A DNA stretch of 64,000 nucleotides from Bacteroides sp. OF04-15BH (GTDB lineage Bacteria; Bacteroidota; Bacteroidia; Bacteroidales; Bacteroidaceae), in the NCBI RefSeq assembly GCF_003477995.1, contig NZ_QUEM01000008.1:1-64000 (forward strand), given 5' to 3'. Both the position numbers and the translations under genes were made by a program. Below are positions 43,140 to 52,883 of this stretch, in pieces; positions within the stretch are counted from its first letter, which is position 1; every line of letters starts with the position of its first letter. The notes under the pieces are model-generated. The model searched no databases, was not told the DNA's origin, and saw nothing but the letters and a program-made list of their open reading frames with translations.

Positions 43140-44501
43140 ATGAGAAAAATTTTCCTTCCGATCATTGCGTTACTCGCTTGTATGTTAGGGTCATGCAGCG
43201 ACGAAATCGACTATACACTGAGCAACGACTGCATCATCACGGGATTTACCTTAGGACAGGTAAAGCGCACGATGCACACCACAGATGCAGACGGCAACGA
43301 CAGCACTTACACCATCAATTATTCCGGAGGATACTATCCAATGACCATTGACCAGATTAACAACAAAATCTACAATCAGGATTCATTACCCTACGGAAGC
43401 GATCCAAGCAGCATTCTGGCTTCTCTCTCATGTGTGGGTAGCGTGGCCTACTGCATCGCCGGAGAGGCAGAACCGGAATGGAAGATGTACAGCTCTTCCG
43501 ACTCTATCGACTTTTCTTATCTGCTGAAATTCCGTGTGATGTCGAATGACGGAAAGGCATATCGGGATTACGAAGTCAAACTGAATGTTCATCAGCAGGA
43601 TGGAGAAGAGTTTGTCTGGCAGAAGGTTTCAGAGAATGCGCCTTTTGAGGATATGAAACAGACCAAGGCTGTGTTCTGGAACAACCAGGTCTTCGTTTTG
43701 GGCCGTAAGGACGGAGCCATCTACGCATCACGTCAGGAGCAGAATCAATGGACACTGATACCGACCAGCGGATGTGAACTGGCAGAAATAAGTTCCCTGA
43801 CCGTGCTGAACAACAAACTGTATCTGAACACAACGGACGGCCGGATTCTGGTATCCGAAAATGGCAGCATCTGGTCGCCGGCAGGCAACGGCCTCAGCAT
43901 TGACCATCTGATTGCCGCTACAGAAAACAGACTGTTTGCCCTGGCAGGAGGAGAAATCGTATATTCCAAAGATGCGGGCATCAACTGGGAAAAAGACTCC
44001 ATCGATACCCCTTCGGCATGGCTTCCTACTCAGGATGTCACCGGTATCTATTACGAACTGAGCAACGGCAACCAGCAAATGGTGCTGGCCGGAAACCGCG
44101 CACCGGAAGTCTTTGCACAAGACACCACCGCTATGGTATGGAGCAAACTGTTCCTGGCACAAAGCCAGAAGGAACAGCCGTGGATTTATTATCCGGTAAC
44201 CGCCGAAAATACCTTCCCATGCCCGAATCTGAGCAACTTGTCTTTAGTTCGCTACAACAATAACATCATCGCACTGGGCGGAACTCCGGTGAACGGAACC
44301 GGCGGCATTGCCTACAACAAGCTCTATGTCAGCAAAGACAACGGCATTACCTGGAAGGAAGACGAAGACATCGTCATGCCGTATACCATCAAAGGAACCT
44401 CAGAATGTGTGGCAGCCACAGCCGATGACGACCAGTTTATCTGGCTGATTTGTGGCAAGAACGTCTGGAAAGGACGCCACAACGAACTGGGATTTAATTA
44501 A
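43140..44501 (+). CDS. Lipoprotein with beta-propeller-like body (DUF6242-like)
   Basis: 453 residues from the ATG at 43140, beginning with a lipoprotein signal (MRKIFLPIIALLACMLGSC then SDE). The N-terminal ~130 residues are a beta domain. The rest repeats phrases of sialidase/BNR-like propellers (SENGSIWSPAGNG, SKDAGINWEKDS, SKDNGITWKEDED). No catalytic residues were recognised. The likeness to DUF6242 is from memory of this gene order (DUF6242, DUF6089, uppS, bamA). It probably sits on the outer membrane. The following gene starts 36 bases later without its own visible promoter. Confidence 0.75.
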   Translation: MRKIFLPIIALLACMLGSCSDEIDYTLSNDCIITGFTLGQVKRTMHTTDADGNDSTYTINYSGGYYPMTIDQINNKIYNQDSLPYGSDPSSILASLSCVGSVAYCIAGEAEPEWKMYSSSDSIDFSYLLKFRVMSNDGKAYRDYEVKLNVHQQDGEEFVWQKVSENAPFEDMKQTKAVFWNNQVFVLGRKDGAIYASRQEQNQWTLIPTSGCELAEISSLTVLNNKLYLNTTDGRILVSENGSIWSPAGNGLSIDHLIAATENRLFALAGGEIVYSKDAGINWEKDSIDTPSAWLPTQDVTGIYYELSNGNQQMVLAGNRAPEVFAQDTTAMVWSKLFLAQSQKEQPWIYYPVTAENTFPCPNLSNLSLVRYNNNIIALGGTPVNGTGGIAYNKLYVSKDNGITWKEDEDIVMPYTIKGTSECVAATADDDQFIWLICGKNVWKGRHNELGFN

Positions 44502-44537
44502 AAGAAAAGGGAGCAGCCCATTCAAACGTATCCAAGC

Positions 44538-45251
44538 ATGAAAAAGAGCATTTTCTTCTGGCTTCTGCTGCTCGTCACAGGAACAACCCTGCCGGCTCAG
44601 GAGCTGGAGTACAAAATGGAACTGGGCGGAGCCTTGGGCGGCAGTTTCTATCTGGGAGACCTGAACAGCACACCTTTCCGGAATCTGGGAGGCAGCGGAG
44701 GTATTCTGGCCCGATATATCCTCAATCCGAGAATGGCCGTAAAAGGAAATCTCTTTATGGGACACATCAAGGGAGACAACCAGAAGGTCTTTATCCCGGA
44801 AGACGGCCATACCCCTTCGGAAAACGGAGGAAACGCGGCCCATGTTGCCTTCACGCGCAATGTGTTCGATCTGGGAGCCCAGTTCGAATTCAACTTCTGG
44901 GGCTACGGCATGGGCAACAGTTATAAAGACAACAGTCGCATCACACCGTATATGCTGGCCGGAGTGGGACTGACCTTTGCTCCCAAGCCGGCAGATATCG
45001 TTGTGGGATTCAACATTCCCATTGGCGTGGGAGTAAAATATAAACTGAAAGAAAGAATAAACATAGGATTTGAATGGAGCGTACGGTTCACCACGAGCGA
45101 TGCTCTGGACACCACGAATCCAAACGGAGCACAGGTGATTCATCCCTACGGCATCACAGCCAAAGGATTCAAGAACAAGGACTGCTACTCGCTGAGCCTG
45201 TTCTACATCACCTATGATTTATTCCCCAAATATAGATTATGTAATAATTAG
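44538..45251 (+). CDS. Outer-membrane beta-barrel protein (DUF6089-like)
   Basis: 237 residues with a signal peptide (to about residue 20, GTTLPAQ). Alternating strands rich in Gly and aromatic residues ([38 protein letters not shown]) end in a short barrel-like terminus. The family commonly lies just before uppS and bamA in Bacteroidetes. Here the uppS ATG follows the stop by 4 bases. A role in outer-membrane assembly is suggested by context only. Confidence 0.8.
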   Translation: MKKSIFFWLLLLVTGTTLPAQELEYKMELGGALGGSFYLGDLNSTPFRNLGGSGGILARYILNPRMAVKGNLFMGHIKGDNQKVFIPEDGHTPSENGGNAAHVAFTRNVFDLGAQFEFNFWGYGMGNSYKDNSRITPYMLAGVGLTFAPKPADIVVGFNIPIGVGVKYKLKERINIGFEWSVRFTTSDALDTTNPNGAQVIHPYGITAKGFKNKDCYSLSLFYITYDLFPKYRLCNN

Positions 45252-45255
45252 TCAT

Positions 45256-45996
45256 ATGTCTTATAAAGAACAAATAGATAAATCGCGCATCCCCGAACAT
45301 ATTGCCATCATTATGGACGGGAACGGTCGTTGGGCCAAAGCACAAGGACTGCCACGCACTGCCGGACATCAACAGGGAGTGGAAATCGTAAAGAAAATCA
45401 CAGAGGAGGCCACAAGACTGGGTGTGAAATATCTGACCTTATATACCTTCTCTACCGAGAACTGGAACCGACCGGCTGCCGAAGTGGCTGCGCTCATGGG
45501 ACTCATTCTGGACCATCTGGAGGAGGAAATCTTCATGAAGAACAATGTGCGTTTCCGAGTAATCGGCGACCAGTCAAGACTGCCCGAAAGCGTACAGAAA
45601 CGCCTGGACGAATGCATGGAGCGCACAGCACAGAACGACAAGATGACCATGGTCATTGCGCTCAGCTACTCTTCCCGCTGGGAAATCACACAGGCCGTAA
45701 AAAATATCGCACAGGAGGTTCAGGAAGGCAAACTCAGTGCCGGAGAAGTTTCGGAAGAAGTAATCTGCAAGCACCTGAACACCAACTTCATGCCCGATCC
45801 GGACCTGCTGATCCGCACCGGAGGTGAATTGCGCATCAGCAACTATCTGCTGTGGCAGTGTGCATATACCGAACTATATTTCTGCGACACATTCTGGCCC
45901 GACTTTGACGAAGAGGAATTCTGCAAGGCCATCGTAGACTATCAGTCGCGCGAAAGAAGATTCGGAAAAACCAGCGAACAAGTGGCAGAACAATAA
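45256..45996 (+). CDS. uppS: Undecaprenyl diphosphate synthase (isoprenyl transferase)
   Basis: 246 residues from the ATG at 45256, which begins [15 protein letters not shown]; a longer in-frame start would overlap the previous gene. It makes the C55 lipid carrier for cell-wall and surface-glycan synthesis. Cis-prenyltransferase motifs are [22 protein letters not shown] near the N-terminus, [15 protein letters not shown], and [29 protein letters not shown] at the C-terminal end. It is translationally close to the DUF6089 gene and 13 bases before bamA. Confidence 0.97.
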   Translation: MSYKEQIDKSRIPEHIAIIMDGNGRWAKAQGLPRTAGHQQGVEIVKKITEEATRLGVKYLTLYTFSTENWNRPAAEVAALMGLILDHLEEEIFMKNNVRFRVIGDQSRLPESVQKRLDECMERTAQNDKMTMVIALSYSSRWEITQAVKNIAQEVQEGKLSAGEVSEEVICKHLNTNFMPDPDLLIRTGGELRISNYLLWQCAYTELYFCDTFWPDFDEEEFCKAIVDYQSRERRFGKTSEQVAEQ

Positions 45997-46009
45997 AGGA
46001 CTCAAACAC

Positions 46010-48640
46010 ATGAAACAGAAATTCATAATAGGACTGACAACCGCAATCCTTTGCGGCAACATTACCTCATCGTGGACACAAGACGACAAACATATTCAAA
46101 TCAAACCAGACATTGAATATTCCAGAACACCGATAGAATGTACCATCGGTGGTATTCGTGTGGACGGAGTCCAGAACTACGACGACTACTTGCTCATCGG
46201 AATCTCAGGTCTGTCTGTAGGACAGAAAATCAGTTTGCCGGGTGAAGAGATCACCCAGGCCGTAAAACGCTACTGGAAAAACGGTTTCTTCTCCAATGTA
46301 AAGATTGAAGTAGACAGTATCGTAGACCAGAAGGCCTATCTGCACATCCAGCTCAGCCAGCGCCCCAGAATCTCACAGATCAACTACAACGGCGTGAAAA
46401 AGTCGGAAAAGGAAGACCTGGAAGCCAAACTGGGACTGATCAAAGACGCACAGCTCACTCCGAACATGCTGGACCGGGCCGAGATTCTTGCCAAAAAATA
46501 TTTTGATGAAAAAGGTTACAAGAATGCGGAAGTGCATTTTGTACAGCGTGATGACGCAAACGAAAAGAATAAAGTGATTCTGGATGTCAATGTAGACAAA
46601 AAATCCAAAATCAAGATCAACCAGATCATTCTGGACGGCAACAAGGCTTTGAGCGAAAAGCAGATCAAGGGTACCTTGTTCAAACCGGGTGCCTTCAAGA
46701 AAACCAATGAGAAGGGAAAAGTTGCCAGCTGGTTCCGCACCAAGAAGTTTGTCCCGGAAAAGTATGAAGAGGACAAACAGAACCTGATTACCAAATACAA
46801 TGAACTGGGTTACCGTGATGCCATGATCGTAACCGACAGTGTTTGGAATCACGACGACAAGACCGTCAACATTTATGTGAAGATTGACGAAGGACAGAAA
46901 TACTACCTGCGCGACATTTCGTGGGTAGGTAACACCTTATATAATACGGAATATCTGAACCGACTGCTCAAGCTGAGCCGGGGAGACGTCTATAACCAGA
47001 CTGAGCTGAACAAGCGTCTGAACATGGACGAGGACGCCATCGCCAACCTGTATCTGAACAACGGTTACGTGTTCTCAACCATCGATCCGGTGGAAATCAA
47101 TATCGACGGAGACTCGATTGATCTGGAAATCCGTATCACGGAAGGTACTCAGGCCACCATCAAACACGTCAAGATCTCCGGTAACGACCGCGTTTACGAA
47201 AATGTCGTGCGCCGTGAGCTCCGTAACAAGCCGGGCGACCTGTTCAGCAAGGAAGCTTTGGAGCGTTCTTATCGTGAAATCGCTTCTATGGGACACTTTG
47301 ACCCGGAAAACATTCAGTATGACATCCAGCCGGATCCCGAAACCGGAACCGTGGACCTGTCATGGGGTCTGACTTCCAAATCAAACGACCAGATTGAGTT
47401 CTCACTGGGTTACGGACAGACCGGTGTGATCGGACGTATCGGTTTGAAGTTCTCCAACTTCTGCATGGCCAACCTCTTCAACAAGGACGGTCTGCGCCGC
47501 GGTATTCTGCCGCAGGGTAACGGAGAAACCTTCAGTATCAGCGGTGAAACCAACGGACAGTACTATCAGTCTTACAGCGTCAGCTATCTGAACCCGTGGT
47601 TCGGCGGCAAGCGCCCGAACAGCCTCTCCTTCTCGGCCTTCTACTCCAAGCAGACCGAGGTGAACGACCGCTACTATAACGAAGCCTACTACAACAGCTA
47701 CTATAACTATCTGTACGGACTCGGTTCTACCAGTTCGAACTATTATGAGAACTTCTACGACCCGGACAAATACGTCAAGGTATTCGGAGTTTCTCTCGGA
47801 TGGGGTAAACGTCTGCGCTGGCCGGACGACTACTTCACCATGATGACGAGCCTGTCGTACAACCGTTATGTGCTGAAAGACTGGAGATACTTCCTGATTG
47901 CCAACGGTACTTGTAACAACATCAACCTGAACCTGACCATCGGACGTAACTCTACCGACAACCAGATTTATCCGAGACGCGGTTCCGAGTTCTCGTTCTC
48001 CGTATCACTCACTCCGCCGTATTCTCTGTTCGACAACGTAGACTACAAGTCTTTGGGTAACGACTACCAGAGCTCAACCTACCAGAGCGAGCTGCAGAAG
48101 AAATACAAATGGGTGGAATATCACAAGTGGAAATTCAAGAGCAAGACCTATACGGCTCTTACCGGAAAGAACAAGTGTCCGGTGTTGATGACCCGAGTGG
48201 AATTCGGTATCGTGGGTTCTTACAACCAGTATAAGCCTTCGCCATTCGAAACCTTCTATGTGGGTGGTGACGGAACCTCGGGATACTCATCCAACTACGC
48301 TACCGAAACCATCGGTCTGCGCGGTTACTCCAACGGTTCTCTCACTCCGAACGGTTATACGGGATATGCTTACGACCGCTTCACTCTGGAACTCCGCTAT
48401 CCGCTGATGCTCCAGACCTCTACCAACATTTACGCCCTGGCCTTTGTTGAGGGTGGTAATGCCTGGAACAGCGTGAAGAAGTTCAATCCGTTCGACATGA
48501 AGCGCTCTGCCGGTGTGGGTGTGCGTATCTTCCTGCCGATGGTCGGACTGATGGGTATTGACTGGGCATACGGATTCGACAAAGTGTTCGGAACGAAGGG
48601 TGGCAACAACTTCCACTTTATCTTAGGACAAGAATTTTAA
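46010..48640 (+). CDS. bamA: Outer-membrane protein assembly factor BamA
   Basis: 876 residues. It begins with a signal-like segment, then five POTRA domains (about 45-440; phrases RISQINYNGVKKSEKEDLE, IKINQIILDGNKALSEKQIKG, IKHVKISGNDRVYENVVRREL). A 16-stranded barrel follows, with the RGYSNGSL motif (the Bacteroidetes form of the VRGF loop) and a C-terminal Phe. It inserts beta-barrel proteins into the outer membrane. It is followed 14 bases later by the first of three Skp/OmpH genes, its periplasmic chaperone partners. Confidence 0.96.
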   Translation: MKQKFIIGLTTAILCGNITSSWTQDDKHIQIKPDIEYSRTPIECTIGGIRVDGVQNYDDYLLIGISGLSVGQKISLPGEEITQAVKRYWKNGFFSNVKIEVDSIVDQKAYLHIQLSQRPRISQINYNGVKKSEKEDLEAKLGLIKDAQLTPNMLDRAEILAKKYFDEKGYKNAEVHFVQRDDANEKNKVILDVNVDKKSKIKINQIILDGNKALSEKQIKGTLFKPGAFKKTNEKGKVASWFRTKKFVPEKYEEDKQNLITKYNELGYRDAMIVTDSVWNHDDKTVNIYVKIDEGQKYYLRDISWVGNTLYNTEYLNRLLKLSRGDVYNQTELNKRLNMDEDAIANLYLNNGYVFSTIDPVEINIDGDSIDLEIRITEGTQATIKHVKISGNDRVYENVVRRELRNKPGDLFSKEALERSYREIASMGHFDPENIQYDIQPDPETGTVDLSWGLTSKSNDQIEFSLGYGQTGVIGRIGLKFSNFCMANLFNKDGLRRGILPQGNGETFSISGETNGQYYQSYSVSYLNPWFGGKRPNSLSFSAFYSKQTEVNDRYYNEAYYNSYYNYLYGLGSTSSNYYENFYDPDKYVKVFGVSLGWGKRLRWPDDYFTMMTSLSYNRYVLKDWRYFLIANGTCNNINLNLTIGRNSTDNQIYPRRGSEFSFSVSLTPPYSLFDNVDYKSLGNDYQSSTYQSELQKKYKWVEYHKWKFKSKTYTALTGKNKCPVLMTRVEFGIVGSYNQYKPSPFETFYVGGDGTSGYSSNYATETIGLRGYSNGSLTPNGYTGYAYDRFTLELRYPLMLQTSTNIYALAFVEGGNAWNSVKKFNPFDMKRSAGVGVRIFLPMVGLMGIDWAYGFDKVFGTKGGNNFHFILGQEF

Positions 48641-48654
48641 ACAAGGAGGTTTTT

Positions 48655-49173
48655 ATGAAAAAACTAATATGGATTCTGCTGGTGATGCTGTCATTCGGCA
48701 TGCCAGAAGTCAAGGCTCAGAAATTTGCCTTAGTTGATATGGAATATATCCTGAAAAAGATACCGGCCTACGAACGGGCCAACGAACAGCTGAATCAGGT
48801 TTCCAAGAAGTGGATGGCCGAGGTAGATGCCCTGAACACCGAGGCACAGACCCTCTACAAGAACTACCAGAGCGAGGCTGTGTTCCTGAGCAACGAGCAG
48901 AAAACCGAAAAGGAGAATGCCATTGTGGCCAAAGAGAAAGAGGCAGCCGAACTGAGAAAGAAATATTTCGGTCCGGAAGGCGAACTCTTCAAGAAGCGCC
49001 AGAGCCTGATGGCACCGATTCAGGACGAGATCTACAACGCCATCAAGGATATCTGCGACTCCAAGGGCTACTCCCTGATTCTGGACCGTGCATCAGATGC
49101 CGGCATCATTTTCGCATCGCCCAAAGCAGATATTAGCAATGAAGTGCTTGCTAAATTAGGATATTCAAACTAA
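48655..49173 (+). CDS. OmpH/Skp-family periplasmic chaperone, copy 1
   Basis: 172 residues with a signal peptide (to about residue 22, EVKAQ). It has a beta start (KFALVDMEYILKKIPAYE), a long charged coiled-coil stretch (about 45-120) and a C-terminal strand (SLILDRASDAGIIFA), the Skp tentacle layout. It holds unfolded outer-membrane proteins for BamA. A GGAGG-like sequence precedes the ATG. It ends shortly before the promoter of copy 2. Confidence 0.92.
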   Translation: MKKLIWILLVMLSFGMPEVKAQKFALVDMEYILKKIPAYERANEQLNQVSKKWMAEVDALNTEAQTLYKNYQSEAVFLSNEQKTEKENAIVAKEKEAAELRKKYFGPEGELFKKRQSLMAPIQDEIYNAIKDICDSKGYSLILDRASDAGIIFASPKADISNEVLAKLGYSN

Positions 49174-49179
49174 CATTCG

Positions 49180-49188
49180 TATTTTTGC
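49180..49188 (+). promoter_or_regulatory. -7 box for OmpH copy 2
   Basis: TATTTTTGC is a perfect match, 42 bases before the ATG at 49231. Copy 2 can thus be expressed apart from bamA. Confidence 0.75.
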
Positions 49189-49230
49189 AATCGCTTAGAA
49201 CGAAAATAAATAACTTAAAATAGAAGAATA

Positions 49231-49728
49231 ATGAAAAAATTAATTTTAGTATGCCTTCTGTTGGCTCCGCTGACAGTTTTCGCACAGAAGTTCGGACATT
49301 TCAACTCGGCTGACATCATCCAGGCTATGCCGGAATATCAGACCGCACAGACAGAACTGCAGAACCTGCAGAAGCAGTATGAGGAGGACCTGAAGCGCAT
49401 GCAGGACGAGTTCCAGAAGAAGGCTGCCGAGTATGAGAAGGAAAGAGCCAACCTTTTGGACAACGTACGCCAGCGCAGAGAGACTGAGCTGACTGACTTG
49501 CAGCAGCGCATCCAGCAGAGCTACCAGGACAACCAGATGGCTCTTCAGAAAGCCTCTCAGGAGAAGATGCAGGCCATTACAGACAAAATGCTGAACGTAA
49601 TCAAGGAAATCGGTCAGGCCGGTAATTACGTTTACATCATGGATGTTACTGCCGGTGTTCCTTACATCAGCACTACCCTGAGCACAGATGTAACCGCTGA
49701 CATCAAGAAGAAGTTGGGATTGCAGTAA
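49231..49728 (+). CDS. OmpH/Skp-family periplasmic chaperone, copy 2
   Basis: 165 residues: signal peptide (MKKLILVCLLLAPLTVFAQ), a beta start KFGHFNSADIIQAMPEYQ, a Gln/Glu-rich coiled coil (about 35-120) and the C-terminal strand YVYIMDVTAGVPYIS. Its CAG/AAG-rich codons suggest the highest expression of the three copies. It has its own promoter and terminator, so it is uncoupled from bamA and from copy 3. Confidence 0.93.
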   Translation: MKKLILVCLLLAPLTVFAQKFGHFNSADIIQAMPEYQTAQTELQNLQKQYEEDLKRMQDEFQKKAAEYEKERANLLDNVRQRRETELTDLQQRIQQSYQDNQMALQKASQEKMQAITDKMLNVIKEIGQAGNYVYIMDVTAGVPYISTTLSTDVTADIKKKLGLQ

Positions 49729-49751
49729 AAACAAACGATAAATAACAGAAC

Positions 49752-49786
49752 AAGAGGAGGTTTTTTGAAATCTCCTCTTTTATTTT
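49752..49786 (+). terminator. Terminator of OmpH copy 2
   Basis: A 12-bp stem (49752-49763 with 49768-49779, one G-T pair) is followed by a T-rich run. Confidence 0.85.
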
Positions 49787-49821
49787 TTCTACAGTATTCC
49801 TCTTTTTTCATCCAAAAGAAT

Positions 49822-49830
49822 TACTTTTGC
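49822..49830 (+). promoter_or_regulatory. -7 box for OmpH copy 3 and murI
   Basis: TACTTTTGC is a perfect TAnnTTTGC, 22 bases before the ATG. Confidence 0.75.
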
Positions 49831-49852
49831 AATAATCATAAAAAAAATATCT

Positions 49853-50527
49853 ATGCTGAAAAGAATATTCTTCTCCCTGCTTTGCCTTTGGACACTCTCG
49901 GCTGCCGGACAAATCCGTTTCGGCTACCTGAGCTATCAGAAGGTCATCGCCATGATGCCTGAATATAAGAGTATTACCGAAAAACTGAATACACTCAAAG
50001 ACAAGTGTAACGAAGAAGCCAAGAAGTCGGAAGACGAACTGGAACGGAAATATGCCGAGTTTCTGCAAGGACAGAGGGACTTTCCGGAGAACATTCTTCA
50101 GAAACGCCAGAACGAACTGCAGTCGCTCATCAACAGCGGCCTCATGTTCCGCCGGGAAACCGAACTGCTTCTGAGAAACGCCGAAAGAGACATGCGCAAG
50201 GAAGTGGAAAACAAACTGAACCAGGCCATCGAAAGCGTGGGACAGGAACAGGGACTGGCTTTCATCCTGAATACCGACAACAATGCATGTCCTTTCATCA
50301 ACAAGAGCAGCGGACTGGACATCACTTATAACGTGCTGGTAAAACTCGGACTGGCCAAGGCGCAGCCGATAGCCGTTCCGGAATCAACCACCATCATTCA
50401 GAAAACCGACAGCGTTGCCCCACAGAGCGATCCCAAACAAGCCATCGATTCTACCGTAACGGAAAACGGCTTCCTGCAGCATGTTGACGACTCCCTGCTC
50501 AAAACCATTAACCCTTCAGACAAATAA
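49853..50527 (+). CDS. OmpH/Skp-family periplasmic chaperone, copy 3 (longer)
   Basis: 224 residues. After the signal peptide (MLKRIFFSLLCLWTLSAAGQ) comes the same layout as its neighbours: IRFGYLSYQKVIAMMPEYK, a charged coiled coil (about 45-130), then GLAFILNTDNNACPFIN. It carries an additional ~55-residue Ser/Thr/Pro-rich C-terminal extension not found in the other two. It is likely a variant chaperone. murI follows after 6 bases, so the two share a transcript. Confidence 0.88.
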   Translation: MLKRIFFSLLCLWTLSAAGQIRFGYLSYQKVIAMMPEYKSITEKLNTLKDKCNEEAKKSEDELERKYAEFLQGQRDFPENILQKRQNELQSLINSGLMFRRETELLLRNAERDMRKEVENKLNQAIESVGQEQGLAFILNTDNNACPFINKSSGLDITYNVLVKLGLAKAQPIAVPESTTIIQKTDSVAPQSDPKQAIDSTVTENGFLQHVDDSLLKTINPSDK

Positions 50528-50533
50528 GACAGT

Positions 50534-51379
50534 ATGAACAACGGCACACTTCCCACCCAGCCGGGACCGATAGGAATTTTCGATTCCGGATATGGAGGAC
50601 TGACCATACTCCGACAAATACGGCAGTTTCTGCCTCAATATGACTATCTGTATCTGGGAGACAACGCACGCGCTCCCTACGGCACACGCTCCTTTGAGAT
50701 TGTCTATGAATTTACCTTGCAGGCCGTAAAGAAACTATTCTCCATGGGATGCCATCTGGTGATTCTGGCCTGCAACACGGCGTCGGCCAAGGCTCTGAAA
50801 AGCATTCAGGAAAAGGACCTGCCCTTGCTGGACCCCAACCGGAGGGTGCTCGGAGTGATCCGCCCCACGGCCGAATGCATCGGCGACATCACGCAGACAA
50901 GGCATATCGGCATTCTGGCAACTCAGGGAACCATCAATTCGGAATCTTACCCGCTGGAAATTCACAAGCTTTTTCCCGACATTGTGGTCAGCGGAGAAGC
51001 CTGCCCCATGTGGGTGCCTCTCGTAGAGAACAATGAATTCGACTCTCCGGGAGCCGATTATTTCGTGCAGAAGCGCATCGGCAACCTGCTCCGGAAGGAC
51101 CCGGAGATTGACACCATCATTCTCGGATGCACGCATTACCCGCTGCTGCTGAACAAGATTCTGAAATATACACCGCGCACCATCAAGATCATTCCGCAAG
51201 GCGACTACGTGGCTGCCAGCTTGAAGAAGTACCTGCAGCGCAACGAAAGCATCGAGGCCAACTGTACGCGTAAGGGTACCTGCCGCTTCCTGACTACCGA
51301 ATCGGTGGAGAAATTCGAGGAGTCTGCCTCGATATTCCTGCGCGACAGAATCGTGGCTGAGCGCATTACTCTGGAATGA
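50534..51379 (+). CDS. murI: Glutamate racemase
   Basis: 281 residues. It makes D-glutamate for peptidoglycan. The two catalytic cysteines are in ILACNTASAKA (Cys80) and IILGCTHYPLL (Cys199); the N-terminal IGIFDSGYGGLTIL with Asp17 is also diagnostic. Length is normal. It is the last gene of the envelope run. No strong T-tracted hairpin follows; instead a copy of the intergenic repeat element begins about 60 bases after the stop. Confidence 0.95.
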   Translation: MNNGTLPTQPGPIGIFDSGYGGLTILRQIRQFLPQYDYLYLGDNARAPYGTRSFEIVYEFTLQAVKKLFSMGCHLVILACNTASAKALKSIQEKDLPLLDPNRRVLGVIRPTAECIGDITQTRHIGILATQGTINSESYPLEIHKLFPDIVVSGEACPMWVPLVENNEFDSPGADYFVQKRIGNLLRKDPEIDTIILGCTHYPLLLNKILKYTPRTIKIIPQGDYVAASLKKYLQRNESIEANCTRKGTCRFLTTESVEKFEESASIFLRDRIVAERITLE

Positions 51380-51439
51380 GCCAACACTTCCCCTACCGGG
51401 CACCTGAAAGAGCCGGAGAACGGCTTTCCGGGCCTTTCT

Positions 51440-51516
51440 GAAAGGGCTGAAAAAACATCCTGATGAAATGAAAAAAGCATTTCGATGATTTGAAGAAATC
51501 ATCGTGATGAAATCAT
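51440..51516. repeat. Intergenic repeat element, copy 2
   Basis: GGGCTGAAAAAA is followed by CATCCTGATG (51456-51465), then CATTTCGATGATT (51478-51490) and AATCATCGTGATGA (51497-51510). The central part forms a 9-bp perfect hairpin (CGATGATTT with AAATCATCG, loop GAAG). Module centres are about 23 and 20 bases apart, much as in copy 1. Confidence 0.7.
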
Positions 51517-51560
51517 AAAGCTGCACGCACCTCCCCAAAGGGCGATGAAGCAGCACAGAG

Positions 51561-51607
51561 AAAAAACAGAAGGAGCTGCATGACGATGATGCCATGCAGC
51601 TCCTTCT
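51561..51607 (-). terminator. Terminator of the aroQ-pyk-...-LolE-like operon
   Basis: A perfect 15-bp stem AGAAGGAGCTGCATG (51568-51582 with 51593-51607) is followed on the minus strand by G and six T. Confidence 0.95.
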
Positions 51608-51622
51608 GTATGTTTATACTTA

Positions 51623-52858
51623 TTAATCGATCAGGCGCTTGCCCAGATAGCGTATCGGCAGCCAGAGGGCCACATAGCCCACCAGAACTACGGTGACAAA
51701 CACCAGCAGCAGATCGCCCCAATATACACTGACAGGATAAGCATCGACCAGGAAGAGACCTGTAGAAGAACCCATCTTGATCAGACCAAAGGTCTGTTGC
51801 AGCCAGCATAACAGCAATCCGAGCAACAGGCCGACCACGGCTCCCAGTGTGGAAATCATGCGGCCTTCGTACAGGAAGATCCGGATAATCTGACTGTCAT
51901 TGGCACCCAGATTGCGCAACGTGTGCACATCGTCTTTCTTGTCAATAATCAGCATCGAAACCGAACCGATAATGTTGAAGCAGGCAATCAGCAGAATGAA
52001 CGTGAGGAAGATATAGGCAATCAGTTTCTCCACCTTCATGATGCGAAACATGTCGGCCTGCTGTTCATAGCGGTCCAGCACCTTAAAGCGGTCTGCTCCC
52101 AACAGGTCCTGAATCCTGTGCTTGGCATCCTCCACATCCACATGATCCTTCAGCTTCAGGTCTATCGACGACACCATATCGGGCTGGTCGAACAGATGGC
52201 GCGCAAACTCAATGGAGGTGAGAATGTAATGACTGTCGTACTTCTCCATATTCACCGAGAAAACCACTCCCGAAGAGTTCAGCTCGCTCTGACGGAAGGC
52301 CGTGGTAGGATTTGCCACATTGATCTGCGCCCCTTTTTTCGGAGCATAAATCTGAAGCGGCTCCTCAAAATAAGCGCCCACTCCCAGAGAATTTGCCAAA
52401 CCGATACCGGGCACACCATACTGCAACACATCGGCATGCAGCACAAAGGAACCTTCTCCGTAAAGCAGTTTGTTGATGTCGGTCAGTTCAGAAAACTGGT
52501 CCTCCACTCCTTTGATGCTGACCATCACCTGACGGTTCTTGTAAACGGCAAGGGCATTGTCTTCCAGACATTCGGAAAACAGAGCAATGTCTTTGTCGCC
52601 ACGCAGTTTCTGAATGGCCGGGTCGTTTCTATGAAACACCTTTCCCTCTACCGGCACAATCTTCAGTTGCGGGTCGAAGGCGGTAAAAAAAGAGGCTACC
52701 AGATCCTGAAACCCGTTGAACACCGACAGGGTGCATACCAGCGCCATCGTGGTAAAGGCTACTCCGCACACCGAAATCAGGGAAATGATGTTAATGGCAT
52801 TGTGCGTTTTCTTCGAGAACAGATAGCGTTTGGCAATATAATAAGGAAAGTTCGCCAT
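51623..52858 (-). CDS. FtsX-like ABC-transporter permease (LolC/LolE type)
   Basis: 411 residues with the LolC/E layout: one N-terminal transmembrane helix after YYIAKRYLFSKKTHNAINIISLISVCGVA, a large periplasmic domain (about 50-265), then three helices (about 275-300, 325-350, 375-400). Family role: lipoprotein release from the inner membrane with an ATPase partner, which is not encoded nearby. It is the last gene of a five-gene operon, 25 bases behind rbfA. Confidence 0.88.
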   Translation of the reverse strand: MANFPYYIAKRYLFSKKTHNAINIISLISVCGVAFTTMALVCTLSVFNGFQDLVASFFTAFDPQLKIVPVEGKVFHRNDPAIQKLRGDKDIALFSECLEDNALAVYKNRQVMVSIKGVEDQFSELTDINKLLYGEGSFVLHADVLQYGVPGIGLANSLGVGAYFEEPLQIYAPKKGAQINVANPTTAFRQSELNSSGVVFSVNMEKYDSHYILTSIEFARHLFDQPDMVSSIDLKLKDHVDVEDAKHRIQDLLGADRFKVLDRYEQQADMFRIMKVEKLIAYIFLTFILLIACFNIIGSVSMLIIDKKDDVHTLRNLGANDSQIIRIFLYEGRMISTLGAVVGLLLGLLLCWLQQTFGLIKMGSSTGLFLVDAYPVSVYWGDLLLVFVTVVLVGYVALWLPIRYLGKRLID

Positions 52859-52883
52859 AATTCATTATCTGGAAAGAAACCGG

